From contig OX104127.1 in the NCBI GenBank assembly GCA_944470555.2, positions 96,496,708 to 96,560,707 on the forward strand: a stretch of DNA of 64,000 bases, read 5' to 3'. Below, in pieces: positions 23,601-35,391 of the stretch (position 1 is its first letter; the number at the start of each line of letters is the position of its first letter). The stretch comes from Heterobilharzia americana (lineage: Eukaryota; Platyhelminthes; Trematoda; Strigeidida; Schistosomatidae). The notes beneath the pieces are model-generated. The model was given only the letters and a program-made list of their open reading frames with translations, was not told the DNA's origin and did no database searches. The position numbers and the translations under genes were made by a program.

Positions 23601-26600
23601 GTTTTATAGAGATACTGAAGTGTCATTTTAATGACTAAAACTTTTATCAAATCTTACTTTTTCTGTCGCATTTATTTATGTCGTTTTAGTGGTATTTATT
23701 AAATATTACTTCTTAGATTAAGTCTTACATTGACTTGCATTGCATTTCTATTGGAACTGTTTAGTCCGTGAAAAATCCTGTTACTTGGATCTGTATACTA
23801 ATGTGACGCAGCATATGAGGTAAATGATTTATAGTAGGAAACATTAGTTACCATACAGGTATTCAAGACCGTCTGGTTGGACATTTGACTTTCACCCAAC
23901 AAAACCCTAGTTCTTACCTCATTCCACTTATCGAGATTTTAAGCAGTCCAGTAGTAATACGATTGGTTTTCATGTAACAGATGTGGTTGATTATCTGGCA
24001 CACTGTCTTGTACATGGTGGCTGATTTTGCTGATTTTTTGATATCTTAATGTCTTAAAATCGCCCTAATTACATCAAACTTTTTAACATAAATATTTGAA
24101 CATAGTTAAACAAACTCTCTTGGTAAAATGATTACTTTATTTGGTGAAACCAGTAATCCATGTCAGCATCAATTATTGGGTCATTTCATGTAACATCAAG
24201 CATTCAGAAGTAACACCAGTCTTAAGTCTAGTCGATTTAGAATGAGCTGATTAACATAAGCTTTTATCTTAGCTTGTTCATTAGATGGGACACAGGAAAA
24301 CAGTATCTTTTCAAGGCAAGAATGACAAACATTGGCGGATGTATCGAATTCATTTCGCATGTTCTAAATTTCTCGCATAAGCACTAAATTTTAAATTGTG
24401 TACAATAGTAAGCTATCAGTGTCAAGTATAAGTTATTTGTTACATTTCAATAGTAAAATCAACACCAAATACATCATTCACACCAATACATACATGTGGG
24501 AACAGAGATGAATGACAAAGTTTACGACCTAATCAACCAGCGCAAGGAACAAGTAGCGTTAAAAATCAGACTATAAAATCTATCCGTAAACACAAAGAAA
24601 ATATTTAGAGCAGTTGATTCCTTTGGTAAAAACGTTATGAGAAGATTATCTGAAACATGTGATGTATTAGGGCTATACATTTCAAACAACCTGATCGCAC
24701 ATGTACTTGTCGAACTGTTTATGTGAAAATTTACGAAAAGGATAAATTAAGTCAGTAAGAAACATGAGAACAGGAAGGGCAGAGAAGAAACAAAATCTAA
24801 CTCACATCATTCTTGTAATGATGGATAGTGGCTAGCAGTGGAGTCCAGGATGTGGATTTCGTCCTATTTGGGACTCGTCAGCTGGATGTATCTGCGCATC
24901 CTGGATCCCACTGCTAACCACTACCCACCATTACTATAATTGAAACACAGGTAATATTGAGGCACCCACACAGGAGCCCATATGTCAATAAAGAACGATC
25001 AATTCGGTCCAGTCAATGACGGTATAATATAAGCAACAATACCACATGACTCGGCTTGAAAATTAAACTAAGTACTACGTGAGTACAACATGAATGCAAA
25101 TTGTTTTTAGAGGTAGTATTCATCATGGACTGACATCAGCTGGGGAACCATTGAAAATCTGGGAGCAGTGGACAGCAGCTTCGTCCTAGTGCGTAGTGCT
25201 GAGGAGTCCCATACTAGGACGAAACAGCTGTCCACTGCTCCCAGATTTTCAATGGTTCTCCAACTAATGTCACCCCATGATGAATACTACCTCCGAATTA
25301 AAAAAAATCCCCATTCATCTCAAATTGTTTTTATTTACATGAAGGTGGTTTAAGCTCTTGCAATACGTAAATTTGAACCGCGTTTATGTATATGAAAACC
25401 TACCTGTTAGTATTGATTTTAATGTTCCTACCACGAGTGATGTGATTCAGATTTCGTTTTTTCTCTGCCCTTCCTGTTCTCATGTTTCTTACTGACTTAA
25501 TTTACCATTTTCATAAATTTTCACGTAAATTGTTCAACAAGTACATGTGTGATCAGATTGAAATGTACAGCGCTAATACACAAAGAAAATAATACAACAT
25601 AATAGTAGTACCAGAATATGATGACGGCTCAAGGTGGTAGGAATTTTGATAAGAGGGAGAAAACAACAGAGATGGTGTGCAGTGTTTGGATTAATGGAAG
25701 AAGAGTGGAAAAGAATGTGCTGACAACCATGATTTAGATATAATGGTTTAAAGTAAATCGCAGATGATGGGAATATGTATAGTGTTTGATAATAATATGT
25801 AAGACAATAAGATGAAAGGATAAGACAGTAAGTGAAGCTGTCGGAAAAGAACAATTCATCAAGGTAATGGATAGTGAATTACAAACTCCTTTTGTACACA
25901 TAAGTTTGGTTTCAGTCGACAGATTACTTCTGTTTCTACATAACGTAGCATTCTACTATTTCTTTGTCTGTCGATTACCTTGAGACCTATGTTACTTGTC
26001 CTCTGCACTGGTTGATTAGGTCGTAAACTTTGTCATTCATCTCTGTTCCCACATGTATGTATTGGTGTGAATGATGTATTTGGTGTTGATTTTACTATTG
26101 AAATGTAACAAATAACTTATACTTGACACTGATAGCTTACTATTGTACACAATTTAAAATTTAGTGCTTATGCGAGAAATTTAGAACATGTGAAATGAAT
26201 TCGATACATCCGCCAATGTTTGTCATTCTTGCTTTGCAAATATTTACCAAGGGGACCAACTATATGAAACAGGGTCGTTTACTAGATAACGTTTTGGACA
26301 TAGTTCATTGTCGATATTCATACCATGTAACTTCACAACTTTGAGACCTGTTGTTTATAGTTATAGAATTAAAAATATTTGAACCATATCTAAAAATTAT
26401 AGAGTTACCTGATTTGAATATGGACAATGAATTGTGCCCAAAACGTCATCCAGCAGTTAATACCGTTTCACTGTATGATGCATCTAATAAACCAACAAAA
26501 AGAACTACAATCCATTACAGTGCGCAATTTTGACTTCTATATGGTTTACGATCACATACCCTTTTCATTCACGTTCAAATGCATCGGTGTCGATGTCAGA

Positions 26601-29600
26601 AAAAGTTATGTGCATCAGAAATTCATAGTCGATGTTTCATCACGGAAATAGCATAAGCGTTATTGCACCTTGAGTATTTTCTTTGTTAAACTTACAAGAC
26701 TAAGTTAATGCAACTGAGTTGGCATATGATTCCCTTTATGAAAGTTTGATATTGCCTTTGATCACATTAGGCTGTGGTCAGCAGCGAAATTGAAAGTATA
26801 CATTCGATTCCTTTTGGAGCTGATTAAGGTAATACGACTGCAATTGAATAAGGAGTCTCATACTAGGACAAAACAGCTGTCCAGTGCTTCTCGGTTTTCA
26901 GTGGTTCTCCATTTGATATCAGTTTATGATGAATACCAACTTGAAATCAATCAATCTCCACAAACATCCAAAGTGAATTAAGTAAGTATTGGTTCCCTTA
27001 GTGTGATAACGGAAATAAACACTCATCATTTTCAATTTTAGGGAGTTTAAAATAGTAGATATACTGAGTTCAAATGTCATTGGGAATACTGAAATTCACA
27101 TGGACAAAGATTCTTCCAACTATTTGGTCCCCAGTAGTACTAAATACACACCTTGGATTCGGTTGCTATCCATAAATAAACGTAACTAACTTGGATATTT
27201 TTGTAATCAAAATGCTTAAAAATCAGCTTAGGTTATTTTTTCATTCATATTACCGCATATCTATTCAAGAGAGTGGTAAGTGCAGTAAAAAGAAGGCGTA
27301 AGTTGTTCCAGGCCCCGAACCAGCACTATATGAATTATGCACTTAGCACTCTACTAGCTAGGCTATGAAACTTAAGCTTTAGTTTCACTTGGTTAAATAT
27401 AAAGTATGAAAGTATTTATTTGCACATTGCAAAGTGAACAGTTTAGCATCGTGTGATCAGCATTAATTTTGTCCTTGTAATGTTGTTTTGGATAAACATT
27501 TTTTATCGTAGTTTTATATATTTCCCCCTTCGGTTTCTTTATAGATTGTGTATTCTTTACTAGTAGCATTCAATGCATAATGTTTATTTATTTTGGTCCA
27601 CATTAGAATGGTAAATTAATAATTAGCATCATAACTTTTGGTATTTTCAGCTTATATGTGTTTTAGCAATCGAACAGTAATAAACATTACATAGTGTGCA
27701 GTTTCATTTTATACTGATCCACATCATTAGATAAATTTGACTAGTTTAGCGCTCTTCGACCAGCTTGCCATTGCATTTTCTAACTTAAACATTTTAAAGT
27801 GTTATTGAAATCTTTCAGTTTGCCAGTATTCACTCGAGTTTTTATTGTCTGTTTACCTTTTAGTACTTGAAAAAGTTTAGTATCCATCCAATTTTTACAA
27901 AAGAAGAATTTCAGCATTTCTTTGTGTCTCGAGATGATGTCGTTTACTCTTTTGTAGTAGAGGTGGGTAACTAACACATATAACTGTGTTACAGTACTTT
28001 TTGTTTTACTTCTGTTCATGTTACTATTGTTTTCATTTTCATTCAGTTTATTTAAATGAAAGTATTTGTTATTTATATTGCGAAATCGCATTTATGGCTT
28101 TCTTGTTTCTAGCAAAATTGGTACCCGAATGAAACTGACTGGTTGTCACACAAATTAGTACTTTTGTTGATGATTATTTCCTTTAATTTTATTACATTTG
28201 TTGTCTAAATCTCAACATTACATATCATAAATGTATTCAGTATTTTTCAGGGCAAACATCAATTTACCAAATGTGACATTCGATTCGTTGTATACACTTC
28301 TCGATGTACATGATGCAGTGTAAGGAATCTAATCTTGGGAACGGGGAATCCTAACGGATCAGTTATTTCTATGTCAAAGAGAACAACTGCCATTCGTATC
28401 TCAGTTGACTATTATCTGCAAATTAATTGAGTTACTTGTTGGCTCAGTAAATAAATTAAACATGATTCTAACTAGATTTCTATGAAAATTACTGTATTTA
28501 CGTTTTATTTATCTGAGTGTTTCAGGTACTTAATAACACGGAATCTTATGGGAGGTCAGTTTTCTAAAGCTCGAATAGTCAGAGCAGCGATTCGAGCAAG
28601 ATAAAATGATTTTGTTAAAAATAGTGAATTTTTGCATACTTCAACAAGTAAACAACTATTCAGTTGCCACGTTCAACCATTATTTAGTTTTACTATGTTC
28701 GATATTGCTATGGTAGTTTTAGATTTCTATGGAAAATCTCCATGGCGTATCAGGTGAAGTATGTAAAATATAAGTGTAAAACTTGGGCACTGTGGTAGGA
28801 TGTGGTTCCATATTAAATTTGTTTATGTGGTGTATAACCCATAGTGATACAGTATTATTTACTTGATGACGTCTCGAGCATGATTTATTGCTCATAATCA
28901 TATCATCAAAGGAATCACACCACTTTCGATATCTGATTTTATAGTCCAATTACCTCATATTTTCTGTTTTTATTGGTAGTAAAGTTTTCCATACCTCTGA
29001 TATAGGTGTTGCATCATTCCTATCACATGTGTTGGGTGTTGATTCGATGAAGAAAGCTTCAGCAATCAATCTCTATCACCACCTAATTATATTGGATTTC
29101 AGTACAGTGGTTTTGTCCCACCCTACTGTGTGGTTGTGTGTGTTAATACATGCATTGGAATAGCGAGTCTTTTCCTGGATTATTGACCCTGATGGGGTCT
29201 GTCATTCTATATTTGGATAAGTTCTAGTGTTCTGATAACCTAACTTAACCTGATCAACTAGCCTGATCTATGTACTTGGCCTCACAGCTAATGCACGGAA
29301 TTCACTAGGTTAGATTATTTCGCCCATTCGAATCCATCGAACTCTACAGCTAACAAGGCTTATCTCTGAGTTTGTAGGTTTAAAGGCCATCCTGCTTCCA
29401 GACTTGTTGAAAATCCTACATAAAGTTTCTGATATTCCTTTCTTCCTAGGGGCTTTGAACTTATTTCTACTCGTATTGTCGCTATTTTTCGTATTTGTAT
29501 TACTGTCATCATTTTGTTTCTTATGTGTTCGTATGAATTCTTTAGTAAACTGTAAAGGATAATTATTAATTATTAACGCTTTTTTTATGTGTTCCGATCC

Positions 29601-32600
29601 CTTGTTTAAGTCCTTACACTGACTAGTGAATTTTTTAGCTCTGCCATTTAGATATTTGATTAAACCCTCCTTAACTGATATTGGATGAGATTGACGTGAA
29701 TTCTAGATATCTGATACAACGTGTCGGTTTGCTGTAGATGGTAGTTTAATGACCACTGAATTCCGTGCATTAGCTGTGAGGCCAAGTACATAGATCAGGC
29801 TAGCCGATCGGGTCCAGCTAGGTTATCAGAACACTAGAACTTATCCAAATATAGAATGACAGACCCCATCAGGATCAATAACCCAGAAAAAGACTCGGCT
29901 ATTCCAATGCATGTATTAACACACACAACCACACAGTAGGGTGGGACAAAACCACTGTACTGAAGTCAAATATAATTAGGTGGTGATAGAGATTGATTGC
30001 TGAAGCTTTCTTCATCGAATCAACACCCAACACATGTGATAAGAATGATGCAACACCTATGTCAGAGGTATAGTATAGTCTAATTTTGACTAAGGGTATA
30101 ATCTTTCATTATCCTTTCTTTCATTATCTTTTACTTCCTTTCATGCAATTTCTAGTGTTTTGTCCTTACGAGCAGTTTTATGTTTGCATTTTCTTTTTAG
30201 TTCAATAAAACGAAGCCATATTCACTAGCGTACTCATCCACCCTAAAGAACATACTTATATTTTTAGATAAAGGAGCGCCTCTGGGGGTGTTATGTGTTC
30301 TCACGTGTACCACAGACAGTGAAAAAAACCCATTAAAGCATTCAAATGATCACGAAGTAATTCGGCGAAAGAAATTTTCTTTTGAACGAACCATTTTCAA
30401 AGGCTGTACAATCGCATTTATAGTAACAAACAAGTGTATGTGTTATTAACCAATAGGTCAACGTTAATTCACCAAGATGGAAATGTTCTAGGAGGAGAGG
30501 GTGCACTATTTCTAGAGTTTGAAAGAGATTGCATAATCGTTGGGTCTACAAGAAAAATATAGAGTCGATCACAGTGATGACTATTAGGTTTTATTTATAG
30601 AAACAACTTCTTTCCCGTGTAAGTATATAGAAACTATCACTCTAACAGTCGGTGTTCCGATTCATTATCTATAAAAACTACTACGATGCACTTTTAATGT
30701 ACAGTTTATATATAATAATGAATTCCATCTACAGAACAGTTAATTAGCCCTGTAGGCACCATTTGGTCCTCTTCTAGCAGATTGGTTCATAGTTTATTTG
30801 GAAAATACCTTACTACATCCAGTTTTCGATCAGTTATATTTGTATAAAGTTAAATGAATGACACTTTCATCGTGTGCGATGAAAAAAATGATACTGATGC
30901 CATGCTATTAAGATTTAATGATTGCTATTCCTCAATAAACTTTACAATTAATTTTGATAACAACTCAGTAATTCATTTTCTTGGTATTTCGTTGAAGAGG
31001 AGACTCGGTGGCTCTCTAAATTAGTCAATCTACAGAAAACGAATTTAGAGTGAACAGTGAACTTATTCCCATAGTTAGGTACCATGCAGCCGGAAATAAC
31101 TTGATTCGTTCACTTTGAATGAGAATCAGAAGACTTTGCACAAGCTTTACAGTAGACGAAGAGACGGAAAAACTTTAAAAAGGACTTCATGGGAACAGCC
31201 ACCGCCCAAGGTTGATTACAAAAAATATGAAGCCAAGGCAGCAACAATAGGAAGAACTTATTGTTTCCAAGAAGATATTATGCTTATTGAATTCAAAAAA
31301 GAACTACTGGATAATCACCATTCTAAGGCAATCAGGAGAACATTCTATGCTCTTAAACTGCTAATGGCCTTCTAAAAGCGACTAGAAGGGTAGAGGACAC
31401 TGACATTTTGGCCTTCATCCATGCATTTCTATAAGTTTACATGGATTTGTGAAGGGTGGTGATTTACGCCCCACTAGACACAATATTTCCAGACATCTCA
31501 AAGTACTTTTGCTTGGCTTTCCGGAGGGGAATGCAGGTCAAGCAACAGCTCCAACCTGGATTATTTGGTCTATTTTGTCGTGTCGCTTCCCTACAGTCGT
31601 GTTTCACTCTCCGATGCAAAATCAAACTGAACAGTTCAAGAGGAGTGTACGTTTGTCACTCATATTTAGTAGAGGCATCAGTAGTGCACTAATTAAAGCC
31701 CGAAATCTGCATACAGAGTAGGTATACCTAGTCTTCTACTTTGCCGTGGTCGAAATCTTTACTTAATTTTCTTCATTGCTTCATCTTACTTATTATTATT
31801 ATTTGTTACTTCATGATTTACCTTCCTACATATTTATACTTTGGTTCCAATTTCTGATTAAAATCTCTGATTATTTATCATTTTCTTAACCTAGCAGTCG
31901 TCACCGTGATCGACTGCATATTTTCTACTAAATACCCCACAGTCACATAGTCTCTTTCTAGCTATAGAAACGATTTACGATTCCCTCTTAGAATTTTCTT
32001 TTTTGATCATCCAATGTTGACCTGTTAGTCAACACCAGACTTACTTATTTCCTGTTACTATAGATGGAAGTGTGCAACCATCGAAAGTGATTCATCACAA
32101 AGAAAATTTTCTTCGCTGAATTACTTTATGCTAATTTGAACATATTGAAGAGTTGATGGAAAATCATCCGAGTGGCAATTTATGTCTTATATGCTTCTGC
32201 AGAAGTTGAATCAGAATATAATACCCTAAGCGCTTCATGAAAGGATTGTTTATTTCAACCTAATATTATTCATATCATTCAGAGCAACTTCTTAGACCTA
32301 CGTTTCAGTTTTTTAGTTCTACTAGAATAATGTATTTCAGTTTGTATTCTCTTCAAGTGTGCATGGGAAATTATTCCAGTGCGGTAAATGATTCATAAAG
32401 CCGTTATCAGTTTAGAAATAGGGAATTTTGTAACGCTTTCAAGATAAATTAAGAGTCGTTCCACATAAATTGCACCTAGTCCCTTACCTATTTTCCTGTG
32501 GTTCGACTTGTATAGTGATGAATGTTTTGATTGACTATAAAAAATGTAACTTTCTAATCATTCTTTTGATTTTGCTATCTGTTAATTTTAGAACGAAGAC

Positions 32601-35335
32601 GGACAAATCACTGACTTTTGCTCATTCTATGTTCTCCCTAGCTCTGTAATGAAAAGTAAACAGCACAATAGCTTACGCGCCGCCTACTCATTTTACAATG
32701 TTTCCACTGTAACACCATGGCCAGCTTTAATTCAAGACATGTTAATATCAGCTAAACAAGTGAGTATTGAGATTTACTGTTAGATAGGTAAACAGTTTTG
32801 GCCTTCCACTATCAAGTAGTAACTACTCCGGTTGAAAATAGGTTTTTCAGTAGAGTTATTTAGTTAGGAAAGTTATTAGTGTCGTTTGAAATAAGTACTC
32901 ATGGATTGTACTTATAACATTGAAGGGATATGTCAGTTATTTTCATGTTTACTACACGCCATTAGGAAAAGACATTAGAAAAACATTATAGTTTGCAGTG
33001 ATTTCAGTAAGTTGATATTATATTTTTATTGGTGATAGTCTACTATAGATGAAATGTCATACTATGATCCTGTGACAGGATTACGGCCCACAATAGGCAG
33101 TATCCATTTTCTTCGAGACAAATGAAAATAAAAGTGTGTTCATTCTCAAGAAGGACCACTGTTTACGGTCCAGTGTGTGTGTGTGTGTGTTTGGAAGGTG
33201 TTCTATTTCCCGACTATTAAATAATCAGTTGAAATAAATGAAGTCCCTGTCAATCTACGTTTTATGTGTACTGTGTGTATGTGCCTCTTGAATTCTGCTT
33301 CTTCTGGCTACTTTTCTCATGTAACCAACTAAAACCATTTAAAAGGGATGTTGTTTTATGTGTTAGGAAAATGATTGTAATAGCAAAGTTTGATTTTGTT
33401 GATTATTCGTTCTGAAGTTGGATGTGAACTTGAAATGTGAATTTCCTAACCCAGTTTCATTTCTTGGTCAGGTTTATAAAATTTCTAGATTTCCTCATCA
33501 ATTTTTGTTTATTGTTTTCCGCAGGAGTTTGACTTTTAACTGTTCACAAATATAAATCCCTCTCCACCTAGGGAGGTTTGGATAACTACGTAGTACTGTC
33601 AACTCTCGTACATCATAATCTTCTTGGTATCGGTTAGCACTGGAACCCAAGACACGTTTCGTCTTCAGGCATTAGATGTGACTCATATGAGTTCATTCGT
33701 GCTCACTAAGTTGCTTCATCATTTATTGGAGGACAATTGCTTGGTGTTTTGTGCGCTTTTATGTTTACTCCTAGACATGTCTCTTTTATGAATTAAGTAC
33801 TGATGAAGTCACCTAGCTAGATGATAAGACATTTGAAAACAAGTATAATTTCTTGGAGTACACCAAACAACTGACAGTGAATATTTTTCATGTAGAACGA
33901 TCATCGGCAGATCAATCGTACTCTACCATTAGGTGGTTCATTACCATATAATGCAAAATATACTGGAAGTTTCATTCATAATATCGGATTTCAGGTTTGC
34001 AATGAGGTGTTTAGAATCATTTGTAGCGAGCTCATGCTGTGTACAAGAGAGTTAATTTGTTTTTCCCCTTTCTTGTGGGTGATCATTTACCGAAAAATCA
34101 TTCATTACCATCCCTGAAGAAAATGCAGCTGCATTTCAGAAAATTGAACATTGTCAGAGTTGTTTTTCAATTGTTTAAGCTTTTGGACACCAGCCACTCT
34201 GTTAAGTGCTCAAACCCCATTCTATTCACTTTTACCTGTGGAGCCAGAAGAGATGTCGAACATAATGCAATAAAAGATTTTGTACCCTATCACTGATCTG
34301 CAATATTTCTGCCAAATTTTGTATTACTTAAATCCTGTTTGTTTTGCATCATGAAAATCACTTTTTTGTGACTTGCTTTTCCTCCATTTATTACCTATTT
34401 AAAGTTTTTATGCATAAATATTGTAACTTAGTAAACACATTGGCTGAAGAGAAATTTCGATATGTTCTGTGATTTGTAATGGGAATTCACATTTCATAAC
34501 ATCCCTTCTAGCGGCATTTGTTAGCATTCATTGGTTTTTAAAAATGCACTGGAGACAGTTAACTCCGGTGTTTCATGATCATCGTTTAACTGAAATTTTT
34601 ATGATTGCACAACCAATCGACTTGAAATTGTCTCTAACTTTTCATAACATCATGACGTTCCGTGCTGCAATATATTTATTCTCACTTTTGAATTATGTAG
34701 CTGAAATTCGATGTATTCAATGCTTTGGATCTGATGGAAAATAAAAAGTTCCTTGAAGAGTTAAAATTTGGTATTGGCGACGGTGATTTACACTATTATT
34801 TATATAACTGGCGTTGTCCATTCGCTGAACCTTCAGAGGTTTGTCAGTTTGCTTTGTTTTATAAACCTTTTAACATTTAATTCCACGTTTTCTGATTTGG
34901 AACATTTTGTAATGTTCATTATTGATGTGATATCTTCAACGCAAAATAAGTCTTATGTATGGTTAGTCATCAATACATTTGTTTCTAACTAATCTGCTTT
35001 ACAGCGTGCCAATCATCATGCAGTGTAAAACATTGTATGAATACTAAATTTGAAAATTAAATAATCATCTTTTGTGTAGTGGGATCTCTCGCCGTAACAA
35101 CTATGCTGAGAATACTGGCTGGATTGTCTACAACATTATCGGCAAAAATTTGAATTGCATTCATTTACCATTTGCACGTTCGTGCAGTAAGCAATAAGCT
35201 ACACCTATTGTGTGAGGGTTAGTTGTATTACCTGGTTTTCTACACCTCAGTAGGTGGAGTGGTGTTCGAATCCGTGACCCACTGAAAGTTAACTGCCTCA
35301 GTAAATAAGCATAGCTTCGGAATCACTCTCTTATA

Positions 35336-35391
<56 letters not shown>

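Larger units (their letters stand above)
24315..26233. repeat. Nested inverted-repeat island (foldback-like) inside an NMT intron
   Basis: The outer arms, 24315-24543 and 26005-26233, are reverse complements of each other (corresponding positions sum to 50548 at two well separated landmarks). They share blocks such as ATGACAAACATTGGCGGATG. Inner arms at about 24673-24797 and 25450-25567 are also inverted (sum about 50247) at roughly 90% by eye, so about 300 bp of length difference has accumulated. The loop contains a minus-strand hammerhead SINE segment (24831-24915) and an inverted SINE dimer (25111-25292). No transposase or RT frame was recognised inside. It could be a foldback element, an inverted duplication, or a retroelement tail of unknown family. 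Confidence 0.8.
28719..30071 (-). mobile_element. Penelope-like retroelement, family 2, copy B (minus strand) with an inverted arm
   Basis: On the minus strand from about 29700 the sequence repeats, at nucleotide level, the plus-strand element at 56105-57010. It has the RT end (KKGISETL- and [13 protein letters not shown] blocks near 29450-29330), a decayed GIY-YIG C-terminus, and the tail at 28949-28719 encoding the same residues [16 protein letters not shown]. Its 3'-end segment (28991-29303) is present again, inverted, at 29758-30071 (positions sum to about 59061). Frames are broken by stops. This is the same architecture as copy A but a different family. Confidence 0.8.

Noticed and set aside
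27780..28091. 103-codon minus-strand frame
   Set aside because: It overlaps an NMT exon on the plus strand (27864-27962) and has low-complexity Asn/Lys composition; no family match.
33600..33720. Minus-strand GACGAAACGTGTC block resembling the 3' half of a hammerhead
   Set aside because: The upstream CTGANGA box is absent (reads CATATGA), so only a weak relic could be claimed.
34839..34880. NMT exon reading through the donor to a TAA stop
   Set aside because: It adds 13 residues unrelated to NMT and loses the conserved C-terminus; the 21-nt exon at 37758 restores VGIVLQ in phase.
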